Shown one piece after another: positions 50,112 through 59,831 of a stretch of DNA of 64,000 bases. The DNA is from JAYFNU01 sp034933305 (GTDB taxonomy: Bacteria > Bacillota > Clostridia > Oscillospirales > Ruminococcaceae): contig JAYFNU010000002.1 in assembly GCA_034933305.1 (NCBI GenBank), positions 20,780-84,779 on the forward strand, written 5' to 3'. Both the position numbers and the translations under genes were made by a program. Each line of letters begins with the position of its first letter. The stretch's first letter is position 1. Below the pieces are notes generated by a model. That model made no database searches, was not told the origin of the DNA, and saw only the letters and a list, made by a program, of their open reading frames with translations.

Positions 50112-50133
50112 CGCACGCAAAAGGGGAGAATTC

Positions 50134-50409
50134 ATGTACACGGCAGAGACGACCGTCATCAATGAAACGGGGCTCCATGCCCGGCCGGCATCGGTGTTCG
50201 TTCTCAGGGCGAAGGAATTCGGGTCGAAGATCACCGTCCGCGATACCGGCGCAGGCCGGGCGCCCGTCAATGCGAAATCCATCGTGTGCCTGCTCGCGCA
50301 GGGCATCGGCTGCGGCGCGCGCATAGAGATCGCGGCGCAGGGCCCCGATGAGGAACAGGCCGTCTGCGCGCTCAAAGACCTGATCGAAGGCGGCTTCGGC
50401 GAGAATTGA
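50134..50409 (+). CDS. HPr-family phosphocarrier protein
   Basis: The 91-residue protein has the HPr active site GLHARPAS with His15 and a regulatory-site equivalent in NAKSIVCLL (Ser49). PTS HPr carries phosphate from Enzyme I to EIIA. A dedicated copy inside a sugar PTS operon, between two HAD genes, suggests a specialised rather than the general HPr. The Shine-Dalgarno is AAAGGGGAG and its stop overlaps the next start (TTGA). Confidence 0.92.
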   Translation: MYTAETTVINETGLHARPASVFVLRAKEFGSKITVRDTGAGRAPVNAKSIVCLLAQGIGCGARIEIAAQGPDEEQAVCALKDLIEGGFGEN

Positions 50410-51254
50410 GCGAACAGGGAGGCGGATTTCCCCGCGTCATCGCCTATGATCTCGACGGCACCGTCCTCGATCACGGCACATTACCGAAACGAACGGCCCG
50501 CACGCTTGAAAAAGCGCGCGGGCTCGGCTGCGTGCTCGCGGTCGCGACGGGGCGCGCGTACGCGGGGCTGAAGGAACAGATCCGGGGGATGCCGGCGGAT
50601 TATTACATCACGTCGAACGGCGCGCGCACGACGCAGGCGGGGCGGGAGACGCCCATGCTGCAAACGCTTTTGCCGGGGGAAACGGCGCGGGCCGCCGTCG
50701 CCCTGCTGCGGCCGCTCGGCGCCTGCTTTGAGCTCCAGCTGTGCGGCGGGGCGCTGTTCGAAAGGGAGATGCTGCGTCGATGGACGCGGCAGGGCGGCTT
50801 CTCGCTCCCCGACGCCGTCCGCTTCGCGGGATCGCTGCGCCGGCTGCGGATCGTCCCGGACGCCGGCGATTTTCTCGGCGCGGACGGCGGGATCGAAAAG
50901 CTCTCGGCGATGCTGCCGCCGGGAACCGACATCCCGGCGCTGTGCGCGGCGCTCGGGGGCCGGTTCGCCGTCGAGGCCGTTCCGGCGTCGGACGCGGCGC
51001 TCGAAATGACGGCGCGCGGCGTCACGAAGGGGGCGGCGCTCGCCCGGCTGTGCGCCGCGCTCGGCATACGAAGGGAAGAGGTCGTCGCTTTCGGGGACAG
51101 CGGCAACGACCTTTCGCTGCGCTGCGCCGCCGGATGCTTCGTCGCGGTGGACAACGCCGCGCCGGCGGTGCTCGCGGCCGCCGACGCCGTCACAGGCAGC
51201 GCCCGGGCCGGGGGAGTCGCCGACTTTCTCGAAAAGTACGTCCTCGGCCGCTGA
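50406..51254 (+). CDS. HAD-superfamily hydrolase (Cof type), second copy
   Basis: The 282-residue product has DLDGTVLD, ATGRAY and FGDSGNDLSLR, the motifs I, II and IV of Cof-type phosphatases, with a C2 cap (about 85-190). The start is TTG at 50406, overlapping the HPr stop. It differs clearly from the HAD protein upstream and probably acts on another phosphate ester. It is the last gene of the PTS operon; no clear terminator follows before the riboswitch region. Confidence 0.88.
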   Translation: MSEQGGGFPRVIAYDLDGTVLDHGTLPKRTARTLEKARGLGCVLAVATGRAYAGLKEQIRGMPADYYITSNGARTTQAGRETPMLQTLLPGETARAAVALLRPLGACFELQLCGGALFEREMLRRWTRQGGFSLPDAVRFAGSLRRLRIVPDAGDFLGADGGIEKLSAMLPPGTDIPALCAALGGRFAVEAVPASDAALEMTARGVTKGAALARLCAALGIRREEVVAFGDSGNDLSLRCAAGCFVAVDNAAPAVLAAADAVTGSARAGGVADFLEKYVLGR

Positions 51255-51394
51255 AATGCGGAAGGCCGCGGCTGCTTTTCGCGCCGGCCGGGATCTCCGC
51301 CGCCGGGGCGGCTGCGGGCGCATTTCCCTTTTCTCCGCGGCCGGGGCTTGAAAACGCAAGAAGAATATGGTAATTTATTTTATAGATACAATTG

Positions 51395-51511
51395 AATACA
51401 GAGCAAAACTGTCGAAAGGCAGCGACGCAAAGCTACAGGGTCTTCTCCGCTGTGCGGATGACTGCCAGCTGCAAGGCACAGGGCGGTCGCGGCTGCGGCC
51501 GCTTTTCTTTT
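51395..51511 (+). promoter_or_regulatory. Cyclic-di-GMP-I (GEMM) riboswitch with terminator
   Basis: The conserved GEMM-I core is visible: a stem CTGTC-GAAA-GGCAG with a GNRA loop (about 51409-51422), then GACGCAAAGCTACAGGG (51424-51440), and the closing GACTGCCAG (about 51460-51468). An intrinsic terminator follows, GCGGTC/GGCCGC (51483-51488 with 51497-51502) and TTTTCTTTT. It precedes a 2143-residue secreted protein by about 25 bases. Whether c-di-GMP turns expression on or off cannot be decided by eye. A weak promoter (TTGAAA 51349, TAATTT 51371) lies upstream. Confidence 0.85.
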
Positions 51512-51536
51512 GCCAAAAAATACGGAGAGTATATAC

Positions 51537-54500
51537 ATGAAAAAAACGTCCGGAATTCTCGCATTTCTCGTGATGGCGGTGCTGCTGCCGGGGATGTTTT
51601 CCGCACCCGCGCGCGCGGCGCAGCAGCTGCGCATCCTTGCGCCGGCCGAGGCCGAGACGCTCGCCTGCGGCGAAACGCTGCAGCTGAGCGCCGAGGATGA
51701 AAACGGCGCGGCGGTCGACCCCGCGCTGCTCGACTGGACCGTGACGCCCGGCACGGGCGCCGCGTCGGTCGACGCGGCGGGCGCGCTGACGGGGGAGACG
51801 GCCGGCACCGTCACGGTGCGCGCGGCCGAAAAAGAGAACGCGGATGTTTTCGCTGAGCTCGGGCTGACGGTCACGGAGGACATTTCGGGCGGACAGACGG
51901 CGGCGAACGCGCAGACGCCCGCCAGGGCGCCCGCGCTGCTGGCGGCTTCCGGTTCCGGGTCGTCCGCCGAGCTGCAGCTCACCAACCTCGTCGTGTTCGT
52001 GCGCTTTGCGGGCGACACGGCCGAGGATTTCAACGAGACGATGTCCTATAAACCGATGCGCTCGGCGTGGGCGGATCTGCGCGAGCGCTACGACAACACG
52101 GTCACGGGGGCGTCGGATTCGACGTACCCCTGCTCCGTCGACGATTCCTTCTGCGCCTACATCCGGGCCGTGTCCTGCGGAAAGGCAGAGGTTTTCAACA
52201 TATTCCCGCAGTCCTACGACGACGCCGGCGTCGCGAAGATCGCCTATCTCAATCTTTCGCGCACCAAGGCGCAGGTCGACGACAACGACGAGCTCGTCAT
52301 CGACGAGGTCATCAAAGCCTTCGGCAGCGGCGCGCTGTCCCTGCCGGCGGGCGCCGTGCTCGACCGGCGGGAATCCGGGGTGCTCGACAATCTGACGATC
52401 ATCATCCAGGGCGCGGCCGACGACAGCGGCATCATGCGCTCGCACAAGGCCGTCTCCTCCGCGACGGGGACCATCGGCGGAAAATATGTGCGCACGTACA
52501 ACATTCTGTGCGGCGACACGCTGCTCACGAGCAAGGCGGGGCTCATCGCGCATGAATTCCTGCACACCATCGGCCTGCCTGATCTGTACCGCTCGTCCGG
52601 CGACGGCGACCCGGTCGGCGCGTGGGACATCATGGCGAGCGAAGGCTCCTTTTTGCAGTATCCGCTGTCCTATCAGCGCGCGTCGCAGGGATGGCTGACG
52701 CTGCCCGAGATCACCGCGAGCGGCGACTATTATCTGACCTCCCCGCTCGACGGCGGCGGAAACCAGGGCTTCATCATCCGCTCACCGCTGTCCGAGTCGG
52801 AATTTTTCGTCGTCGAATACCGCGAGAAGAACACGAACACCTCCTTCCGGGGCTTTGAACTGAAGATCCCCGAGAGCGGCGTCATCGTTTACCGCGTCAA
52901 CACGGCGGTGGAGAACCGGACGAACATCGCGGGCAAGGATTACATTTATATTTTCCGCGACGGCGAAACGGGGCTGACCGACGCCTACAGCGCCGACGGC
53001 GTGCGCAGCGGCGCGGCGCTGACGGCGGGGGAATCCCGCGGGACGCAGAACCTGAGCGACACCTTCGCGAGCAACACCATTTTTTACGCGGACGGCACCA
53101 ACAGCGGCATCGTCGTGACCGCCGACGGCGAACAGGCCGACGGCACCATGAAGATCACCGTTTCCTACCCCGATTACGCGGGGCTCGATCTGTGGGACAA
53201 AGCGGGCGGCGCGCCCGCGGCGACCGCCGCGCGCGACGGCAATGCCCTCGCCGCCGACGACAGCGGCTGCATTTACATGGCCGGCATCGTTTCCGACGGC
53301 AGCGGCGACGCCGTGCGCGTCAAAAAATGGAACGGCAGCGCGTGGACCGATCTCGGCATCGCGGGGCGGACCGACGGCATCGACGTCAGCATCGCCTGCT
53401 TCGGCGGCGCCGTTTATGTCTCCTATGCGAAGACAGACGGCAGCGCGGCCGTCGCAAAATACAGCGGCAGCGCGTGGAGCACCGTTTTCACCTCGAACGG
53501 AGGCAACGCAAATCCCGCGCAGCTCGCATGCGACGCGCAGAATCTCTACGCGGCGTATTCGTCCGCCGACGGCGACGTGATCCGTCTCGCAAAGCTCAAC
53601 GCCGCGAAGAGCGGCTTCACGGCGCTCGGCTCGATCACCGGCAATTATTTCTCCGTGCCGGCGCTCGCCGTCTACAAGGGAGCCGCCGTGCTCGTCTCGA
53701 ACGACTATTTCGCAGCGAACGCGCCGACGCTCGTACAGCTTTACGACGAGCAGCGGCAGTCTTTCGTGCAGCTCGGCAGCTTCGCGAAGGCGCAGTCTGT
53801 GCGGGCCGTCGTTTCGGGGGATTCCCTGTGGGTGATGCGCAAGCCGCAGGAGGGAAAGAGCGCCTACATCGCGCGCTATGACGGAGATTCATGGGACGCC
53901 GACATCACCTATACCGCGGCGTCCGCTTTTACGGAGTTCGGCCTCGCCGCTTTCGGCGGTTCGCCTGTGGTCATGGCGGCGCCGGCGGACGTCTGCCGCG
54001 TTTACACGCTCGAAAACGGGGCGTTCGTGCAAAGGGGCCACGATGTGCGCAGCGCCGCGAGCGGCTGCGACATGCTCGTGAGCGACGGCGTGATCTACGT
54101 GTCCGCGACGGGCAACAGCGACGGGACGCTGCAGCTTTACAGCAAGAGCGCCGGGGTGCTCTCCTCGAACGCGCGCCTTGCGTCCCTGTCGGCGGGCACC
54201 GCCGCGCTCACGCCGGCGTTTTCCGCGAATACCCAGAATTACACGGCGGCCGTCTCCGCCGATACCGGGACCGTCACGATCGCCGCGGCCGCGCAGGACG
54301 CCGGCGCCGCAGTGACGGGGACGGGCACATTCAGCCTCGCATACGGCGTGAACACGTTCACGGTCCGTGTGACGGCGGCCGACGGCGTCGCGTCAAAAGA
54401 CTACACGCTTTCGATAACGCGCCGGGAGATCCCGCTGACCTCCTTCGGGCTCTCCTGCCCGGCGGAGATGATGGCGGGCGAGAACGGCGAGGCCGTCCTG

Positions 54501-57500
54501 CGCGACATTCGACCGGGCAACGCGACGACCGATCTCGCGGCGACGGTCTATACGAGCAGCAACGAGGCGGTGCTGCGCGTCGTCTCGTCGGGGAACACCG
54601 GGGCGGCCGTGCGCGCGCAGGGCGCCGGCACAGCCGTGCTCACGGCGCGCAGCGCGAACGGCAAAACGGCGAGCTGCACGGTCAGGGTGTACAGCATCGG
54701 CAAAGCGCAGCGCCTGAGCGCGGGCCTCGTGCCGGCGGTGCCGGCGCTGGGCCTGCAGGGCGGGGAAGAGACGACGCTGGAGATATACGCATCCGGGGCG
54801 CCGGAGACGGCGGTGGACGCGGGCCTGCTGACGTTCACGACGTCGAACGCGAGCCTTGCGACGGTCGACGGGCAGGGCGTGGTGCTGGCGAACGGGAACG
54901 GCGCGAGCGGGACGGTGCGGGTGACGGCGAAGCTGACGAACGACCCGGCAGGGCGTTCGGCGTACAGGGACATCCGGATCATCGCGCGGCAGGCGCAGGC
55001 GCTGACGGTGACGAGCGCGGGGATGACGCAGGGCGGCGTCTTCGTGATCGACAACGATGCGCAGACGATCCTGCTCGACGCGGCGGACGTGACGGCGACG
55101 CCGGGCGGATACCAGCTGCGGCTGACGGCGGCGGCGTACGACAAGGACGGCGCGGTCCTCGCGGGGACGGGCGTGACATGGACGTCGAGCGACACGGACA
55201 TCGGGACGGTCGCGGCGCAGAGCGGGACCGGGGACGGGATCGTAACGGTCAGGGGCGCAAAGGCCGGGGCGTTCACGGTGACGGCGACGGCGAAGGACCT
55301 GACGAAGGCGCAGAGCAGCGTGTCGGTGTACGTGCGGGACTACGCGCCGCGCCTGGAGCAGGCGTCGGTCACGCTGAACCCGTGGCTGACGGCGGGGGTC
55401 GACATCGACGTGCTGCCGAGCTACGGCAATGAAGTGACGGCGGCGGAGCTGCGGGTGCCGGTGACGGTGAACCGCGCGACGACGTACGAAGTGAGCGAAA
55501 CGCTCGCGGTGACGCGGGTCGGGAGCAGCGACGTGTGGACGATCCGGAACGTCGACGGCAGCGGGAACGCGACCCTGCCGGCGAACGGGACGATCCGCGC
55601 GAAGCTGTGCGTGACGGGACAAAACGGAGTGGTATACGAACTGCCGCTGAACATCACGGTGCGCAGCGAACAGCCGTCGGTGACGGTGAAGCAGGCGCAG
55701 AGATTCAATCTGTTCTACACGGACAGCACGGCGGACGTGACGGTGACGGCGAAGAACGGCGCGGTGACGGACGCGGTGCTGACGGGGACGCCGACGCTGG
55801 CGGGGCGCTATACGGACGGGACGCTGACGGTGCGCTATGCGGACGCGGACGACCCGGCGTCGGGATATGTGTCGGGGAAGCCGGTGCTGCGCGGGACGCT
55901 GGTGGTGACGGTGGCGGGATACAACTGGCCGGTGAACTGTGCGTTCAGCCTCGCGACGGAGACGGTGAAGCCGAACATCGCGCTGAGCGCGGGATCGGGG
56001 ATCGTGAACACGATCGTCGGGGAGAACCGGAGCGTGAGCTTCACGCTCATCGACCGGGCAAGCAAACAGACGGTGGCGCTCGACAGGGCGGCGACGCTCG
56101 ACAAGGTGAGCGCGGCGGGGTTTGCGGCGCTCGCGACGTCGGGCAGCGGGATGACGCTGACGCTGCAGCCGGTGAACGGGAAATATGTGAGCGGCACGGC
56201 GACGATCGGGATCCGGCAGAACAACTGGCTGACGGCGGTGCAGTACACGTACGGCGTGACGGCGGTGACGAGCGTGCCGGCGGCGAAGGTGTCGGGGACG
56301 CTGAAGCTGAGCAGCGTGTTCAGCGGGACGACGGATCTCGCGGGCGCGGATGTGACGCTGAACCAGGGGAACCTCGCGCTGCGCGGGGAGAGCATCGCGC
56401 TGACGAGCACGAACGCGGCGGCCGCGGCGGCGCTGGATGTGACGTATGCGGACGGGCGCGTGACGGCAAAATTCAAGGACGGCGCCGATCCGACGGCGCT
56501 TCGCAACGGGACGTATGCGTTCACGTTCGTGCCGGCGGCGGACGACGGAACGGCGGCGGGTTTTGCGCTGAAGGCGGTCACGGTGAACGTGAACGTGACG
56601 AACAGCCTGCCCGGGGTGCGCGTGAAGGGAAATATAACGCTGAACCGGGCGAGCTGGAACGAGGCGGCGGGCGCCGCGCAGCCGTACGGGACGACGGAGC
56701 TGGCCGTGACGGCGAGCAGGGACGCGCTGGTGACGGCGGCGGCGGCGCAGGCAGACCAGGCCGCGCTGCTGGACGGGACGGCGCAGACGCTCGAGAGCGC
56801 GGAGACGGATGCGTCGAAGCGCGCGGAGGCGGCGAAGCTGACGGTGGTATATGAGGACGGCGGGATCACGGCGGCGATGACGGACGGGACGGTGAAGGCG
56901 GGGAGCTACCGCTACACGCTGCCGGTGAACTTCATGGACGGTCTGACGCCGCGCTGGAAGATGAATCTGACGGTGACGGTGAACGTGACGGACCGCGCGC
57001 CGGGCATGAAGCTGCAGACGAACACGCTGCGCCTCAACCGGAATCTGACGGGGGAGACGGCGGCGAGCGCGGTGACAAGCGCGGACGCATGGTTCGAGGT
57101 GACGGGCATGACATTCACGCAGGTGACGGGCCCGTCGGCGGGCACGATCGCGCTGGGATACGAGGACGGCGCGATCACGGCGCGGTGCGCGGGCCTTGCG
57201 GCGAACGGGACGTACAAATGGACGGCGCAGCCGACGTACACGGAGAAGACGACGGGCCGGACGGTGCAGGGGACTGCGGCGGCGGTGAGCGTGACGGTGT
57301 ATGCGGCGGTCCCGGCGGCGCGGGTGAGCGCGAAGGGAAGTCTGGACGTTCTCGACCGGGAAAACAGCAGGATAGAGTACACGCTGACGGGCATGAGCAA
57401 CATCGCGGGGAGCGCGGCGGGATATGTGCTGCAGGGCCCGGACGCGGCGAAGTTCACGTCGTCGTCGGCGGAAGTGAACGGGAAACAGGTCGTGACGCTG

Positions 57501-57968
57501 CAGCTGAAGGAAGCGGAGAGCTACGCGGCGGGGACGACGTACAGGATACAGCTCGGCTTCTCGGTGCCGGGCGTGAGCGAATACGCGCTGACGCCGGTGC
57601 TGAGCGTGCGGGTGAGCCAGAGCGCGGTGCGCGCGGCGGCGGGCCCGGCAAAGCACGCGGTGTATCAGTCGAACAGCGCGCGGACGTATGCGGACACGGT
57701 GACGCTGACGGCGCCGGCGACGGGGAAGATCGGGAGCGTGACGGTGAACAGGAGCGCGACGAGCGCGCAGGTGCTGCAGGCGCTGGGCGCCTACGGCTGC
57801 GAGATCGTGGCGGGCGGGAAGACGGCGGAGGCGACGTACACGCTGACGAACACGAGCCGCCTGCGCGTGGGCTCGACGTACACGCTGGTGCTGGACGTTA
57901 TGCCGGCGAACGCAGCGGCGGACGCAAGGCCGGTGCAGGTGCGCGTGAGCCTGTCGGTGAAGCCGTGA
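51537..57968 (+). CDS. Large secreted M6-like metalloprotease with Ig-like repeats
   Basis: The 2143-residue product has a signal peptide (cleavage near APARAA), a BIG2-like domain (about 30-110), and a metalloprotease domain with HEFLHTIGLPD (His339, His343, Asp349) and the downstream GAWDIMA Met-turn, as in M6/immune-inhibitor-A peptidases. A propeller-like region (about 545-870), a cadherin-like domain (about 877-960) and about eight Ig-like domains follow. No LPxTG, SLH or other anchor is seen at the C-terminus, so it is probably secreted. Codon choice becomes markedly more GCG/ACG/GTG-rich from about residue 1060. The start is ATG 51537 after GGAGAG. It is controlled by the c-di-GMP riboswitch. 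Confidence 0.88.
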   Translation: MKKTSGILAFLVMAVLLPGMFSAPARAAQQLRILAPAEAETLACGETLQLSAEDENGAAVDPALLDWTVTPGTGAASVDAAGALTGETAGTVTVRAAEKENADVFAELGLTVTEDISGGQTAANAQTPARAPALLAASGSGSSAELQLTNLVVFVRFAGDTAEDFNETMSYKPMRSAWADLRERYDNTVTGASDSTYPCSVDDSFCAYIRAVSCGKAEVFNIFPQSYDDAGVAKIAYLNLSRTKAQVDDNDELVIDEVIKAFGSGALSLPAGAVLDRRESGVLDNLTIIIQGAADDSGIMRSHKAVSSATGTIGGKYVRTYNILCGDTLLTSKAGLIAHEFLHTIGLPDLYRSSGDGDPVGAWDIMASEGSFLQYPLSYQRASQGWLTLPEITASGDYYLTSPLDGGGNQGFIIRSPLSESEFFVVEYREKNTNTSFRGFELKIPESGVIVYRVNTAVENRTNIAGKDYIYIFRDGETGLTDAYSADGVRSGAALTAGESRGTQNLSDTFASNTIFYADGTNSGIVVTADGEQADGTMKITVSYPDYAGLDLWDKAGGAPAATAARDGNALAADDSGCIYMAGIVSDGSGDAVRVKKWNGSAWTDLGIAGRTDGIDVSIACFGGAVYVSYAKTDGSAAVAKYSGSAWSTVFTSNGGNANPAQLACDAQNLYAAYSSADGDVIRLAKLNAAKSGFTALGSITGNYFSVPALAVYKGAAVLVSNDYFAANAPTLVQLYDEQRQSFVQLGSFAKAQSVRAVVSGDSLWVMRKPQEGKSAYIARYDGDSWDADITYTAASAFTEFGLAAFGGSPVVMAAPADVCRVYTLENGAFVQRGHDVRSAASGCDMLVSDGVIYVSATGNSDGTLQLYSKSAGVLSSNARLASLSAGTAALTPAFSANTQNYTAAVSADTGTVTIAAAAQDAGAAVTGTGTFSLAYGVNTFTVRVTAADGVASKDYTLSITRREIPLTSFGLSCPAEMMAGENGEAVLRDIRPGNATTDLAATVYTSSNEAVLRVVSSGNTGAAVRAQGAGTAVLTARSANGKTASCTVRVYSIGKAQRLSAGLVPAVPALGLQGGEETTLEIYASGAPETAVDAGLLTFTTSNASLATVDGQGVVLANGNGASGTVRVTAKLTNDPAGRSAYRDIRIIARQAQALTVTSAGMTQGGVFVIDNDAQTILLDAADVTATPGGYQLRLTAAAYDKDGAVLAGTGVTWTSSDTDIGTVAAQSGTGDGIVTVRGAKAGAFTVTATAKDLTKAQSSVSVYVRDYAPRLEQASVTLNPWLTAGVDIDVLPSYGNEVTAAELRVPVTVNRATTYEVSETLAVTRVGSSDVWTIRNVDGSGNATLPANGTIRAKLCVTGQNGVVYELPLNITVRSEQPSVTVKQAQRFNLFYTDSTADVTVTAKNGAVTDAVLTGTPTLAGRYTDGTLTVRYADADDPASGYVSGKPVLRGTLVVTVAGYNWPVNCAFSLATETVKPNIALSAGSGIVNTIVGENRSVSFTLIDRASKQTVALDRAATLDKVSAAGFAALATSGSGMTLTLQPVNGKYVSGTATIGIRQNNWLTAVQYTYGVTAVTSVPAAKVSGTLKLSSVFSGTTDLAGADVTLNQGNLALRGESIALTSTNAAAAAALDVTYADGRVTAKFKDGADPTALRNGTYAFTFVPAADDGTAAGFALKAVTVNVNVTNSLPGVRVKGNITLNRASWNEAAGAAQPYGTTELAVTASRDALVTAAAAQADQAALLDGTAQTLESAETDASKRAEAAKLTVVYEDGGITAAMTDGTVKAGSYRYTLPVNFMDGLTPRWKMNLTVTVNVTDRAPGMKLQTNTLRLNRNLTGETAASAVTSADAWFEVTGMTFTQVTGPSAGTIALGYEDGAITARCAGLAANGTYKWTAQPTYTEKTTGRTVQGTAAAVSVTVYAAVPAARVSAKGSLDVLDRENSRIEYTLTGMSNIAGSAAGYVLQGPDAAKFTSSSAEVNGKQVVTLQLKEAESYAAGTTYRIQLGFSVPGVSEYALTPVLSVRVSQSAVRAAAGPAKHAVYQSNSARTYADTVTLTAPATGKIGSVTVNRSATSAQVLQALGAYGCEIVAGGKTAEATYTLTNTSRLRVGSTYTLVLDVMPANAAADARPVQVRVSLSVKP

Positions 57969-58006
57969 GGCGCTTAGCGGCCGGTCCAAAAACGATATGC
58001 GAAACG

Positions 58007-58036
58007 GCGAGGGCCCCGCGGAAGCGGGGCCCTCGC
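58007..58036. other. GC-rich hairpin after the surface protein gene
   Basis: GCGAGGGCCCCGC is followed by GGAA and its reverse complement, making a perfect 13-bp stem. There is no T-run, so termination efficiency is uncertain. Confidence 0.6.
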
Positions 58037-58053
58037 GCCGTCTGTCCGCGCTT

Positions 58054-58070
58054 CTTAAGAAATCTTAAGA
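58054..58070 (+). promoter_or_regulatory. CTTAAGA direct repeat, probable response-regulator site
   Basis: CTTAAGA at 58054-58060 is repeated at 58064-58070, a 10-bp period typical of OmpR-family sites. A -10-like TATGAT (58102-58107) lies downstream with no good -35, consistent with an activated promoter. The operon encodes its own OmpR-type regulator. Confidence 0.6.
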
Positions 58071-58136
58071 AAAAATGAATTCTGTCTTGCGTCTGCGCTT
58101 CTATGATGGAGTGGAAATCCAAGGAGGTGCAACGCC

Positions 58137-59819
58137 ATGCAGAAATTGAAAGAATTGCTGAAGAGCAAAAAGGTATTCACGAAAAAAAGGATCATCGTCC
58201 TTTGCGCCGCGCTCGCGGCTGTCGTGACCGCTGCCGCGGTCATACTGCCGAAGCTCGGGAAAAGCGGCGGCGCCGACGCCGGCACGGAGATCCGCACGAC
58301 GACGCTCGAAGCGCAGACGATGACCGAGGCGGTCACCGTCTCCGGCCTCGTCGGATGCCAGAGCGTCGTCAATATCACCGCGCCCGGCACGGAAAAGGTG
58401 AAGGAGATCGCGATCGTCGTCGGACAGAAGGTCAGCAAGGGCGACATTCTTTTCCGCCTCGACACGACGGAGATCGACAAGGAGCTCGCGAAGCTCGGCA
58501 CTTCGGGCGCGCAGGCCGTCAAGGATGCGCAGGAGATCTACAACAGCGCGGTCGCGGCGCAGAAGACCGCCGACGAAAACTTCCGCGCGGCCGAGGCGCG
58601 CTACAACGCCGTGCACACCGCCGCTCAGACGGCCAATGCCCCCTACAAGCGCGCGGCCGATTCCTGCGCCTATGCGAAATCCGCCTACGACGCCGCGCTC
58701 GCGCGCAAGGAACAGGCGGGCGCCGCGCTCAATGCGGCGATCGCCGCACAGGCCGCCGCCAATACGGCGCTTGCGGATGCGACGAACGCGCTGAACCGGG
58801 CGCAGGCGGATTACGATGCGGCGAGCGCCGCCTACGCACAGGCGCCCGCGGATCCCGCCGACGTCAAAGCCGGACTGCAGAAAGCGATGCTTGACGCGGA
58901 TGCCGCGCGCAGCGCCGCAAACACCGCGCTCGCCGCGGCGCAGAAGACGGCCGCGGACGCCGGCCCGAAGACCGCGTCGGCGCAGGCCGCCTTCGATGCG
59001 GCGCAGAGCGCGCTGAGCGAGGCCGAGAATACATACGGCGAAGCCAAGACAAACAGCAATTTCGATGCGCTCGAGACGGCGTGGAACGCCGCGTCCGCCG
59101 CGGAGTCCACCGCGAAGGATCTGCTCGACGCCGCGAAGAGCGCCCAGACGAGCGCCGGCGAGAGCGTCAAGAGCGCGCGCCGCACGCTCGAAGCCGCCAA
59201 AAATTCGACCGATTACGCCGACCTCAAGAAGAAGCGGGACGCCTGCACCATCAAAGCCGAGACCAACGGCGTCGTCACCGAGATCAACGCGACCGTCGGC
59301 TCCGCGCAGGGCACCTCGCCGCTCGCCGTCGTGCAGGACGTGGAAAACCTCGTCGTTTCCGTCAACATCAAGGAATTCGACATCGAAAAAATAAAGATCG
59401 GCCAGGAGGTCGTCATCAAGTCCGACGCGACGGGCACCGCCGACATCCGCGGCAAGGTGACGCAGATCGCCATGACCGCAAAAAGCGGCGAGGGGAGCAG
59501 CGGCGGGGTCGCCTTCCCGGCCGTCATCACCGTCACGACGAAGAACAGCGGCCTGCGCGTCGGCATGAATGTCAAGGCGCAGATCATCCTGTCGAAAAAG
59601 GACGGCGTGTTCATGGTCCCGCAGGAGGCCGTCGGCGATGAAAACGGCAAATCCGTCGTCTACGCAAAGGACGGCGCCAACTGGAAGCCGATCGAGGTCA
59701 CCGTGGGACAGAAGGACGACTATTATGTCGAGATCAGCGGCAGCGGGCTCAGCGCGGGCATGGAGATCCGCAGCAGCGCGAACGCCGCCGAGGCCGTCAT
59801 GATGAACGGCACGGTATAG
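58137..59819 (+). CDS. Periplasmic-adaptor-like (HlyD/MacA family) efflux subunit
   Basis: The 560-residue product has an N-terminal membrane anchor (about 20-37), a lipoyl-like half (VNITAPGTEKVKEIAIVVGQKVSKGDIL), a very alanine-rich coiled coil (about 120-360), the second lipoyl half (CTIKAETNGVVTEINATVGS) and a beta-barrel domain. In Gram-positive bacteria such proteins work with MacB-type ABC transporters. The coiled coil is longer than in most such proteins. The Shine-Dalgarno is AAGGAGG. Confidence 0.88.
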   Translation: MQKLKELLKSKKVFTKKRIIVLCAALAAVVTAAAVILPKLGKSGGADAGTEIRTTTLEAQTMTEAVTVSGLVGCQSVVNITAPGTEKVKEIAIVVGQKVSKGDILFRLDTTEIDKELAKLGTSGAQAVKDAQEIYNSAVAAQKTADENFRAAEARYNAVHTAAQTANAPYKRAADSCAYAKSAYDAALARKEQAGAALNAAIAAQAAANTALADATNALNRAQADYDAASAAYAQAPADPADVKAGLQKAMLDADAARSAANTALAAAQKTAADAGPKTASAQAAFDAAQSALSEAENTYGEAKTNSNFDALETAWNAASAAESTAKDLLDAAKSAQTSAGESVKSARRTLEAAKNSTDYADLKKKRDACTIKAETNGVVTEINATVGSAQGTSPLAVVQDVENLVVSVNIKEFDIEKIKIGQEVVIKSDATGTADIRGKVTQIAMTAKSGEGSSGGVAFPAVITVTTKNSGLRVGMNVKAQIILSKKDGVFMVPQEAVGDENGKSVVYAKDGANWKPIEVTVGQKDDYYVEISGSGLSAGMEIRSSANAAEAVMMNGTV

Positions 59820-59831
59820 GGGGGCTGCGCC

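Noticed and set aside
54393..57989. A minus-strand open frame of about 1200 codons opposite the surface protein gene
   Set aside because: It is an arginine/histidine-rich antisense shadow caused by high GC and repetitive codon use; no start signal or domain is present. The same applies to long antisense frames at 16295-18355, 28145-31165 and 58101-60716.
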